A DNA stretch of 9,871 bases from Candidatus Cloacimonadota bacterium. Lineage in GTDB: Bacteria; Cloacimonadota; Cloacimonadia; Cloacimonadales; TCS61. The position numbers and the translations under genes were made by a program. A model generated the notes under the pieces. The model was not told the DNA's origin. It made no database searches and was given only the letters and a program-made list of their open reading frames with translations. Below are positions 1-6,071 of the stretch, piece after piece (within the stretch, counting starts at the first letter, position 1; each line of letters starts with the position of its first letter). The DNA is taken from the NCBI GenBank assembly GCA_023133395.1, contig JAGLWO010000246.1, positions 1 through 9,871 of the forward strand. Reading direction: 5' to 3'.

Positions 1-2
1 AA

Positions 3-131
3 GCTCGCAGAATGATAAAACAAAATGCGGTCAGTGTAGATGGCGAAAAAGCAAAAGACATTTTTCAGGAAATATCTGAAGAATGTGTTATAAAAGTAGG
101 AAAAAGACGTTTTCTGAAAGTTACAAAATAA
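3..131 (+). CDS. tyrS: Tyrosyl-tRNA synthetase, C-terminal S4 domain (5'-truncated)
   Basis: The window opens inside this gene. The frame beginning at base 3 gives 42 residues and ends at TAA 129-131. The visible protein begins ARRMIKQNAVSVDGEK and ends VGKRRFLKVTK. This matches the last part of the S4-like RNA-binding domain that closes bacterial TyrRS: an 'ARR-IKQ-AV-ING' helix-turn followed by the terminal 'GKRRF-K' strand. TyrRS charges tRNA-Tyr in the cytoplasm, and this domain contacts the tRNA anticodon arm. The catalytic Rossmann domain lies outside the window. Other S4 proteins, such as RluB-type pseudouridine synthases, share the fold, but the terminal VGKRRF motif is typical of TyrRS. 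The next gene starts 10 bp downstream, which suggests an operon. Confidence 0.85.
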   Translation, partial: ARRMIKQNAVSVDGEKAKDIFQEISEECVIKVGKRRFLKVTK

Positions 132-141
132 CGAGAAATAT

Positions 142-786
142 ATGAATTTTATTATACAGTTAATTATCCAATTACCAATACTTTTAATATCTCTTACAAT
201 TCATGAATTTAGTCATGGATTTGTAGCTTACATGCTGGGAGACGATACTGCGAAGAAAGCAGGAAGACTAACCCTTAATCCAATTTCTCATATCGATCCG
301 ATCGGTCTTATAATGCTGTTTATTGCACGTATTGGTTGGGCAAAGCCTGTTCCTATTAATCCTTACAATTTCCAAAATTACAAAAGAGATACAGCACTTA
401 CTGCTGCTGCCGGACCTGCCGCGAATTTTTTAATGGCAATATTTCTTTCGCTGATTTTTAATTTCACAAATGGAAAAGAGATAATACTATATGGGTCGAG
501 CTTTTCCCAGTTTTTTATGTCTATGCTGCTTTTTGCGATTTTAATAAACTTGGCACTTGGTATTTTCAATTTAATCCCGATACCACCCATGGATGGGTCA
601 AAAATTCTAGGTGGTTTTTTATCTGATGAAGCATACCATAGATATACTGCAAAAGAACGCCAAGGAGCACAGATCCTGATGATAATTCTGGCTATTTCTT
701 TTATATTCAGATTGAATATTATCGGAGCTGTTATTATGCCCCCAATCAACTTTTTCCTGAAGCTTTTAACAGGTATAACTTTATAA
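142..786 (+). CDS. Site-2-protease-like membrane zinc metallopeptidase (M50B family)
   Basis: A polytopic membrane protein of 214 residues, a normal length for the short single-domain M50 proteins annotated as 'site-2 protease family' (YwhC-like). The zinc-binding motif HEFSH is at residues 21-25 inside the first hydrophobic segment. The second catalytic signature, NLIPIPPMDG (residues 143-152), supplies the third metal ligand, D151. The conserved GPAANFL stretch is at 91-97, and further hydrophobic segments lie near 125-147 and 178-198. The catalytic set is therefore complete. Family members cut transmembrane segments within the bilayer, often to release anti-sigma or regulatory factors. The substrate here cannot be told, because no anti-sigma gene is adjacent. 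Only a weak GAG-type ribosome-binding site precedes the ATG. The gene lies 10 bp after tyrS and 17 bp before the glutamine synthetase start. Confidence 0.88.
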   Translation: MNFIIQLIIQLPILLISLTIHEFSHGFVAYMLGDDTAKKAGRLTLNPISHIDPIGLIMLFIARIGWAKPVPINPYNFQNYKRDTALTAAAGPAANFLMAIFLSLIFNFTNGKEIILYGSSFSQFFMSMLLFAILINLALGIFNLIPIPPMDGSKILGGFLSDEAYHRYTAKERQGAQILMIILAISFIFRLNIIGAVIMPPINFFLKLLTGITL

Positions 787-793
787 AAATATT

Positions 794-798
794 GGAGG
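794..798 (+). promoter_or_regulatory. Shine-Dalgarno GGAGG of glutamine synthetase (sets the start)
   Basis: GGAGG sits 5 bases upstream of ATG 804. A longer reading from TTG 792 would place this SD inside the coding sequence. ATG 804 is therefore the better start, and the N-terminus becomes MNLERMKK. Confidence 0.8.
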
Positions 799-803
799 TT
801 TCT

Positions 804-2228
804 ATGAATTTAGAAAGAATGAAAAAATTAATTTTAGAAAAAGACATAAAAACAATAGACCTGAAATATTCAGACCTGATAGGAAATTGGTATCACATTA
901 CATTCCCGGTAAAAAGATTGGAATATGTAATAAAACATGGAATACCTTTTGACGGTTCCAGTATTCCGGGCATGAAGTCTGTTGAAGCTGGAGATATGAT
1001 TCTAATACCTGATCTTTCGACTGCGATTATAGATCCTTTCACAGCTCATCCAACATTAAGAATGCTTTCCTATATTTGCGACGCTGATACCAGAACCGGT
1101 GTAAAAAAAGACCCTCGCAGTGTTGCAAAAAGAGTACAGGAATACTTGGAAAAAACCGGAATTGCTGATAAGTCCTACTGGATCACAGAATTTGAATTTT
1201 ATCTTTTCAATGAAGCGATAATAAATAATGAAAAATTCAGCGCAGGATATAAATTCACTTCTGCTGAAAATAAAGAAGATCTTCCCGGCGGATACCAGGA
1301 TATTGATGGTACTGCTGTTGCAAATAGAAAGGGTTACCACATAGATATTCCATTTGATAAATATTCAGATATTCGTGAGGAGATGGCTCAATTAATCGAG
1401 GATATTGGTTGTCCTATTCGTTATCATCACCATGAAGTTGGTCTTTCAGGACAGCAGGAAATAGAGACAGATATGCTCGAATTCGGTAAAATAACTGATA
1501 ACATGATGTACATAAAAGACATTATTCACAACTGTGCTTTGAAGAATGAACTAACTGCCACATTTATGCCTAAACCAATTTATGATGAACCCGGAAATGG
1601 AATGCACTTTCATATTCAACTTCAGAAGAAAGGTGAAAACATCTTCTTTAAAAAAGGTAATTACGCAGATCTCTCAGAAGAAGCACTTTATTTTATAGGT
1701 GGAATTCTGAAACACGGTTGTTCATTAACTGCTTTCACGAATCCGAGTACGAACTCGTTCAAAAGATTACTCCCCGGGTTTGAAGCTCCGGTTAAATTAT
1801 TCTTCGGGCTAGCAAACCGCAGTGCTGCAATTCGTATCCCAAAATATACAACCAGTAAAGAAGCGAAAAGAATTGAATTCCGAACCAGCGACGGTACTTG
1901 CAACTACTACCTGGCAATGAGTGCTCTTCTCATGGCAGGATTGGATGGAATAAAAAATAAGATTATGCCAACTCCTGAGAATGGTTACGGTCCATTTGAT
2001 GAGAATGTATTTAAATGGTCAGAAGAAAAGCAGGCCAAACTACACTCCATTCCAACCAGCCTGGAAGAAGCCCTGGAAGCGCTGAAAGAAGATCATGAAT
2101 ACCTCCTTGCTGGAGAGGTATTCAACAAGGAACTTATAGAAAGCTGGATAATAGAGAAAATGAAAGAAGTAATTGCTGTCAGAAACCGCCCGCATCCATT
2201 TGAGATGAATTTGTATTATAGTTTGTAA
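804..2228 (+). CDS. glnA: Glutamine synthetase, type I (GlnA)
   Basis: This enzyme makes glutamine from glutamate, ammonia and ATP as a cytoplasmic dodecamer. At 474 residues it has the usual length for GSI. The signatures occur in order. D50 and S53 of the N-terminal beta-grasp loop contribute to the neighbouring subunit's site. Metal ligands E129 and E131 lie in TEFEFYLF, and E211 and E219 in HHHEVGLSGQQEIE. H268 lies in GNGMHFH. The substrate flap residue E327 is in RLLPGFEAP, and R339 and R344 are in NRSAAIRIP. E358 lies in RIEFR. The C-terminus PHPFEMNLYYSL is typical of the family. One oddity is visible. An ungapped match between DENVFKWSEE (399-408) and the E. coli segment DKNLYDLPPE puts Phe403 where E. 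coli has the adenylylated Tyr397. Control by GlnE-type adenylylation at this site therefore looks impossible. No glnB or glnE is nearby. It is likely co-transcribed with its neighbours. Confidence 0.96.
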   Translation: MNLERMKKLILEKDIKTIDLKYSDLIGNWYHITFPVKRLEYVIKHGIPFDGSSIPGMKSVEAGDMILIPDLSTAIIDPFTAHPTLRMLSYICDADTRTGVKKDPRSVAKRVQEYLEKTGIADKSYWITEFEFYLFNEAIINNEKFSAGYKFTSAENKEDLPGGYQDIDGTAVANRKGYHIDIPFDKYSDIREEMAQLIEDIGCPIRYHHHEVGLSGQQEIETDMLEFGKITDNMMYIKDIIHNCALKNELTATFMPKPIYDEPGNGMHFHIQLQKKGENIFFKKGNYADLSEEALYFIGGILKHGCSLTAFTNPSTNSFKRLLPGFEAPVKLFFGLANRSAAIRIPKYTTSKEAKRIEFRTSDGTCNYYLAMSALLMAGLDGIKNKIMPTPENGYGPFDENVFKWSEEKQAKLHSIPTSLEEALEALKEDHEYLLAGEVFNKELIESWIIEKMKEVIAVRNRPHPFEMNLYYSL

Positions 2229-2257
2229 TACTCAAAATAACGAAGCTGAAAAAATAT

Positions 2258-2965
2258 ATGAGTCTTAAAAAATTACCTAGACCGGTAAAATCTTTTCTAT
2301 TGCCAGTTATTCAAATATTTGCGAAGACCCACCTGAAGAACTATGCAGAATTAAATTTCTGGTATGAAAAGTGGGAACAGGAAAACCATAAACTTTCAAA
2401 TGCTCATTATGAAAAGATATTCTTGGCTATGGCAGGAGAAAAAGACACATCTTTTTTGGATGGAAAAATAATTGCTGATTTTGGTTGCGGTCCTCGGGGA
2501 AGTTTATGTTGGGCAAAATCAGCTTCAAAGAGAATTGGGATAGATGTCCTTGCGGATAAATATGAAAAGTTTGAAATTTCCAAGCACAATATCGAATACA
2601 TTAAAAATACAGAAAAATTAATTCCATTACCATCTGATTATGTAGATATACTTTTCACTTTAAATGCGATAGACCATGTTTCAAATTTTGATATCACCTG
2701 CAAGGAAATCGTCAGGATAATTAAACTAGGTGGGGAATTAATAGGATCGTTTAATTTGAATGAACCAAAATCTGCAAGTGAACCTCAAACTTTAACTGAA
2801 AAAATAACACAAGAAGAATTACTTCAATATTTCGATATTATTCTATATCGCATAAAGCCACAAGGTCCAAACGGAGATTATTACCATTATTTCTTTGATG
2901 ACTCGAATCCCGTACTTCTCCCCGGAGACCCGAAATACCTATGGGTGAGAGCGAAAAAGAAGTAA
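2258..2965 (+). CDS. Class I SAM-dependent methyltransferase (Methyltransf_11 type)
   Basis: A 235-residue soluble protein with a Rossmann-type methyltransferase core. Motif I is IIADFGCGPRG (about 71-81), which binds S-adenosylmethionine. Acidic D96 in RIGIDVLAD would hold the ribose hydroxyls. The motif IV-like strand is ILFTLNAIDHV (131-141), and the following strand is IIKLGGELIGSFNLNEP (154-170). The N-terminal 60 residues and the tail rich in aromatic residues (208-230) probably shape the acceptor pocket. The acceptor cannot be predicted: small molecule, lipid and sugar methyltransferases all look like this. It starts 29 bp after glnA without a strong Shine-Dalgarno sequence and is probably the last gene of that transcription unit, since the next gene is convergent. 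The fold is confident; the substrate is unknown. Confidence 0.82.
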   Translation: MSLKKLPRPVKSFLLPVIQIFAKTHLKNYAELNFWYEKWEQENHKLSNAHYEKIFLAMAGEKDTSFLDGKIIADFGCGPRGSLCWAKSASKRIGIDVLADKYEKFEISKHNIEYIKNTEKLIPLPSDYVDILFTLNAIDHVSNFDITCKEIVRIIKLGGELIGSFNLNEPKSASEPQTLTEKITQEELLQYFDIILYRIKPQGPNGDYYHYFFDDSNPVLLPGDPKYLWVRAKKK

Positions 2966-3002
2966 GCAAGAATAAGGTTTCTCGATAAATCGTTATTAAA
3001 AC

Positions 3003-3755
3003 TTAAATAGCATTATCGATTTCATCAAATCCAGGTCGGATAAATTCACGTGCTTTCGGGAGTTTTTTTTCTACAATATTACACAGGTGTTTGAGATAAG
3101 TAATAATTTTTAAAAGCTCTTTAATCCTGTCCGGGAAAAATTCCAGCATTTTTGTCCATGCACTAATTGAGCGGTCTATTCCTATTAATGCTACTTTTGC
3201 AGAACCGTCTGAATCATTAGGAAAATCTTCAGAAAAATCGGTCTCTTCGCCATCAAGTGCTCTTTGAAGCTTAACATATATCTGCATTTGATACCACCTG
3301 ATAATCTGGGTAATATCATCAAATTTTACAACAGCTTCCTTTGAATGAGTTAGCTTTTGATAAACATCCGAATCTTCATAAACGTATTTGAAGGAATCAA
3401 ACCAGTCATCAACGAGTTTTATGTATTTATATGCCATTTCTGACGTAAGATGAAAAACATTTTCCGCTCTTTTCTCACTATTATCGGTTTCAATAGAATC
3501 TAGATCGATGCCCATTTCCTCAGCCTTATCTTTGAGCATATCTATTGTATCTTTCATTAAGTTTGCAAATCCTTCCCAGAATTCAGCACTGGAAATATCA
3601 TGTTTTTCCAGATCACTGTAGTTTTCCTTTCCGATTGTATAATTCAGACAACGTGAAGTGAATTGGCAGCGTTCACACCATCGGTCGCAATAGTTAAAGA
3701 TCCCTGAAATATATTTGGGATTTTGCGCTTTTTTTATCAATTCTTCTTTATTCAT
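3003..3755 (-). CDS. Conserved protein of unknown function with a CX3CX2CX5C cysteine motif
   Basis: I do not know a function for this 250-residue protein. Near the N-terminus, after a short helix, it has a tight cysteine cluster in CDRWCERCQFTSRC (C23, C27, C30, C36). This spacing could bind zinc or an iron-sulfur cluster. The rest is rich in charged and aromatic residues, with no signal peptide or membrane segment, and is predicted mostly helical. Only one other Cys (near residue 229) is visible. My impression is that similar 'CDRWCERC' proteins occur in Bacteroidetes as hypotheticals, but I cannot verify this. The ATG at 3755 was chosen because the longer reading from TTG 3812 adds 19 residues (FFQFYFLYHK-like) before the natural MNKEELIKKA start, and no ribosome-binding site precedes the TTG. 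It is convergent with the upstream methyltransferase (37-bp gap) and divergent from glk. Confidence 0.75.
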   Translation of the reverse strand: MNKEELIKKAQNPKYISGIFNYCDRWCERCQFTSRCLNYTIGKENYSDLEKHDISSAEFWEGFANLMKDTIDMLKDKAEEMGIDLDSIETDNSEKRAENVFHLTSEMAYKYIKLVDDWFDSFKYVYEDSDVYQKLTHSKEAVVKFDDITQIIRWYQMQIYVKLQRALDGEETDFSEDFPNDSDGSAKVALIGIDRSISAWTKMLEFFPDRIKELLKIITYLKHLCNIVEKKLPKAREFIRPGFDEIDNAI

Positions 3756-3881
3756 AATAATTATCCGAATTTGTTTATGATACAGAAAATAAAATTGGAA
3801 GAATCCTGTCAAAAAGAAATCGACGTTACAATAATTAACATTTTCATTGACGGAACATAACTACTCAAACATTTAAAATCC
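3756..3881. promoter_or_regulatory. Divergent intergenic region between the Cys-motif gene and glk
   Basis: These 126 bp separate two divergent genes, so promoters must lie here or upstream. TTGACA on the minus strand (3812-3807) and TTGACG on the plus strand (3847-3852) resemble -35 boxes. Neither has a good -10 hexamer at 16-18 bp spacing; the plus-strand candidate has only ATTTAA at 3871-3876. No strong Shine-Dalgarno sequence precedes either ATG. I see no clear operator. Confidence 0.35.
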
Positions 3882-4910
3882 ATGAGTAAAAACCCAAAAT
3901 TGAATATCTCCATTGATGTGGGCGGAACCAATACCCGTCTGCAATTTGAAACCATCCAAAATGGGCAACAAGTAGAATCCTCCGAAATATTCAAGGTAGA
4001 GATAAATTCAAAACAGAATCTACAGGAATTTATCCGGGGTTCAATTAATAAGCAAAAAAGAATCCCGAATAGATGCACTATCGGTTTTGCAGGGATAGTT
4101 CTGAATAAGAATGAAGTAAATCTGACAAGGTGGCTGGATAGAACAAAAATAACTCTGCAGGACCTGTATGATTGCGGACTTCCCGAAAATAAAACTCTGA
4201 TGCTGAATGATATGGAACTTGCCGGTTATGGTTTTCTGGATTTAAAAGAAAGCGAATGTGAATTTACAAAATTGTACGAACCACCCGTAAAAACTCAAAC
4301 GGAATCGGATCATTCAAGGTCGGTTTTGCTTGCTCCCGGAACAGGTTTCGGAACCACAGGCGTAATAACGGGAAAAACGAGATCCGGTGAAAAATATTAT
4401 AAAGTTATTCCTTCGGAAGTTCAGCATATCACGGTTTCTGCTCTGGATGAAAAGCATGAGAAACTTATAAAATGGATGAAGAACAAAATGAAACTTTCCA
4501 ATCTGCCAAGCTGGGAAGATTTCGTCTCCGGAAGCGGGCTGGAATTAACATATCAGGGATTGATAGAATTGTTTTATCCAAACATGAAACCGGAAGAATT
4601 ATCTGCGGAACAGATTGCAGAAAAAGCATTAAAAGATGAAATCTGCAGGGAAGCACTCGATATTTTTTACAGGTGTGCGGGAAAACTAACGCATGCAATA
4701 GCTCTGTTTTTCCGACCCTTCAATGGAATTTATCTGTGTGGTTCTACTACTACCAAAAATGCTGAATTCATCAAACATGGCGGTTTTCTGGAAGAACTTC
4801 AAAAAAGTACGGATAGAGAGAACATCCTTAAACTGCTTCCTGTTTATATTATCGAAGACGAAGATATAAACATCAAAGGTGGCTTGTGGGCTTGCAGGAA
4901 TATTTTTTAA
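3882..4910 (+). CDS. glk: Glucokinase (Glk family, hexokinase/ASKHA fold)
   Basis: Probable ATP-dependent glucose 6-kinase feeding glycolysis in the cytoplasm; 342 residues, close to the 320-340 usual for the family. The phosphate-1 loop IDVGGTNTRLQF spans 11-22. The catalytic base is D110 in LMLND, with N109 beside it. The adenosine/phosphate-2 loop is LLAPGTGFGTTG (149-160). The sugar-binding set E179 and H182 lies in PSEVQH, and E212 precedes VSGSGL (215-220). These align with E. coli Glk N99, D100, E157, H160 and E187, so all glucose contacts are kept. One oddity is that the usual GEGGH reads SEVQH, with the two glycines between Glu and His replaced by Val-Gln. This could alter sugar preference. 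The family assignment is firm; glucose as the sole substrate is inferred. It is transcribed alone, followed by a 99-bp gap carrying the next module's control region. Confidence 0.85.
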   Translation: MSKNPKLNISIDVGGTNTRLQFETIQNGQQVESSEIFKVEINSKQNLQEFIRGSINKQKRIPNRCTIGFAGIVLNKNEVNLTRWLDRTKITLQDLYDCGLPENKTLMLNDMELAGYGFLDLKESECEFTKLYEPPVKTQTESDHSRSVLLAPGTGFGTTGVITGKTRSGEKYYKVIPSEVQHITVSALDEKHEKLIKWMKNKMKLSNLPSWEDFVSGSGLELTYQGLIELFYPNMKPEELSAEQIAEKALKDEICREALDIFYRCAGKLTHAIALFFRPFNGIYLCGSTTTKNAEFIKHGGFLEELQKSTDRENILKLLPVYIIEDEDINIKGGLWACRNIF

Positions 4911-4917
4911 ATTAAAT

Positions 4918-4932
4918 TTGACAAATAGTCAA
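4918..4932. repeat. Operator-like dyad O1
   Basis: TTGACAAATAGTCAA is a 15-bp dyad with perfect 5-bp arms (TTGAC/GTCAA) around a 5-bp centre. Its left arm overlaps the best -35 box of the HTH-M78/PIN operon. It is nearly identical to O2 at 4970-4984. It is a likely binding site for the Xre-type HTH protein encoded just downstream. Confidence 0.55.
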
Positions 4933-4945
4933 CAATAAATAAATT
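4918..4945 (+). promoter_or_regulatory. Candidate promoter of the HTH-M78/PIN operon
   Basis: A perfect TTGACA -35 box (4918-4923), a 16-bp spacer and a modest TAAATT -10 box (4940-4945) would start transcription near 4952. That leaves a leader of about 58 nt. The -35 box lies inside dyad O1, as expected for an autorepressed operon. The -10 box is weak, so the exact placement is uncertain. Confidence 0.4.
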
Positions 4946-4952
4946 AACACAC

Positions 4953-4995
4953 GGATTCTAACAAAAAAATTGACAAATTGGCAATAATAGAATCC
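4953..4995 (+). repeat. 8-bp inverted repeat bracketing O2, ending at the Shine-Dalgarno sequence
   Basis: GGATTCTA (4953-4960) and TAGAATCC (4988-4995) are perfect reverse complements separated by 27 bp that contain dyad O2. The right arm ends directly before the AGAAGGAGG ribosome-binding site. In mRNA this could form a stem next to the ribosome-binding site. In DNA it could be a second protein site. An 8-bp match could also be chance. Confidence 0.4.
4970..4984. repeat. Operator-like dyad O2
   Basis: TTGACAAATTGGCAA matches O1 at 13 of 15 positions and keeps the left arm exactly; the right arm has one mismatch to the dyad. It starts 52 bp after O1, close to five helical turns, so both sites would face the same side of the DNA. 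It lies downstream of the inferred transcription start. Confidence 0.5.
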
Positions 4996-5004
4996 AGAAG
5001 GAGG
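4996..5004 (+). promoter_or_regulatory. Strong Shine-Dalgarno AGAAGGAGG for a GTG start
   Basis: This near-consensus anti-16S match ends 5 bases before GTG 5010. It is the strongest ribosome-binding site in the window and fixes the non-ATG start. The protein then begins MGNTIGKNIQYYRELA, exactly where Xre-type HTH domains start. Confidence 0.85.
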
Positions 5005-5009
5005 TAATT

Positions 5010-6071
5010 GTGGGTAATACAATTGGTAAAAATATTCAATATTATCGTGAGTTAGCAAAATTCAAAAAAACTGAATTAGCAAGACTAATACCTTGCGATG
5101 TTTCTTTAATAACTCGATACGAAAAAGGTGAAAGACAACCAACTTTAAAAATTTTATTAAAGGTATCGGAAATTTTTGGACTATCTTTGGATAAACTTGT
5201 TAATGAAGATCAAGTGGCTTTTCAACTTGCTACTCGGGGATTAGGAAAAGAAACAAAAGAAGAAGCTCAGGAAATTGTATTTTTAAAACAGATTGCAGAA
5301 GATTATCTTAAACTACTTAAAAACATTTCAATAGACACAAAATATAGGGGATTAAGATATACTAACTACGATGTTGGGCAGTTAAAAAACATTAGACAAA
5401 ACTTAGAATTACCAGATTTAATAAATCACGAAAATTTTAAAACTGCACTTCGAACTAAATGGAATATTCAAATCATTGAAATACCGCTAAAAATTAGAAA
5501 AATTTCCGGTATTACTTTTAATTTTAAGAACCATTTCATTGTTTTCATCAATAAAGGACATACTGAAGAAAGGAGACTATTTTCTCTTACACACGAAGTT
5601 TGTCATATTGTTTATCATCTGGAACAAAATTCATACCTTATATCAAGATTATCTTCACGTCATGAAATTGAAAAAGAAGCAAATAAATTCGCTGAAGAAT
5701 TTTTAATTCCGTCAGAAGAACTATCTGAGAACTTCAGAATGGAAAAGCTCCATAATTTAAAACAAGAATATATTTCTGAATTAGCTAGAAAATTCAATGT
5801 TTCGTCTGAATGCATGTTTAGAGATTTGAATCGAAAGGGACTGGTACAATACCATTGGAAATCTTATAGACCGATCACTGACTATGATAAGAACTATGCA
5901 CTCAAATGGGATTGGAAAGACCTTCCATATTTATACGTTTTTGGTGTTTTTTACAATTGGAAATTGGGAAAAATAACTCTAGCACGTTCTGCAAGATACT
6001 TATATTCAGACATTCGGATTGTTTCAAATCTTTTTAAAGAATTTGATAATCAAATAGAAAAAGTCTCCTGA
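5010..6071 (+). CDS. Xre-family HTH / M78 (ImmA/IrrE-like) metallopeptidase, probable antitoxin-regulator
   Basis: A two-domain 353-residue cytoplasmic protein. Residues 6-62 form an Xre/Cro HTH (IGKNIQYYRELAKFKKTELA followed by ITRYEKGERQPTL). After a helical linker, residues about 140-280 form the M78 peptidase domain. The zinc motif HEVCH is at 195-199, the downstream EIEKEANKFAEEFLIP segment at 219-234 contains the likely third ligand E223, and the closing ISELARKFNVSSECMFRDL segment is at 255-273. The catalytic set looks intact. Relatives include ImmA, which cleaves the ICEBs1 repressor, and IrrE of Deinococcus, which cleaves DdrO; HTH-M78 proteins also occur as antitoxins. Residues 281-353 are an extra tail. 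Its GKITLARSARYL segment (320-331) recalls UPF0175-type antitoxins, the usual partners of DUF3368 PIN toxins. The stop overlaps the next ATG by one base. It is probably autoregulated through O1 and O2. Antitoxin role inferred. Confidence 0.85.
   Translation: MGNTIGKNIQYYRELAKFKKTELARLIPCDVSLITRYEKGERQPTLKILLKVSEIFGLSLDKLVNEDQVAFQLATRGLGKETKEEAQEIVFLKQIAEDYLKLLKNISIDTKYRGLRYTNYDVGQLKNIRQNLELPDLINHENFKTALRTKWNIQIIEIPLKIRKISGITFNFKNHFIVFINKGHTEERRLFSLTHEVCHIVYHLEQNSYLISRLSSRHEIEKEANKFAEEFLIPSEELSENFRMEKLHNLKQEYISELARKFNVSSECMFRDLNRKGLVQYHWKSYRPITDYDKNYALKWDWKDLPYLYVFGVFYNWKLGKITLARSARYLYSDIRIVSNLFKEFDNQIEKVS

Noticed and set aside
792..803. TTG start four codons upstream for glutamine synthetase
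   Set aside because: It overlaps the GGAGG ribosome-binding site that serves ATG 804; the family's N-terminus fits the later start.
378..1903. Minus-strand open frames across the M50 and glnA genes
   Set aside because: They lie fully within strongly supported plus-strand genes and encode nothing recognisable.
2966..3002. Possible terminator between convergent genes
   Set aside because: Only a loose AATAA...TTATT pairing is visible, with no GC-rich stem or T-run.
3756..3812. Longer N-terminus of the Cys-motif protein from TTG 3812
   Set aside because: No ribosome-binding site precedes it. The added residues are unlike the rest of the protein, and TTGACA there looks more like a promoter element.
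4970..4993. Second TTGACA with TAGAAT (4988-4993) as a promoter
   Set aside because: The spacer would be only 12 bp and the start site would fall on the ribosome-binding site; it is better explained as a repeated operator.
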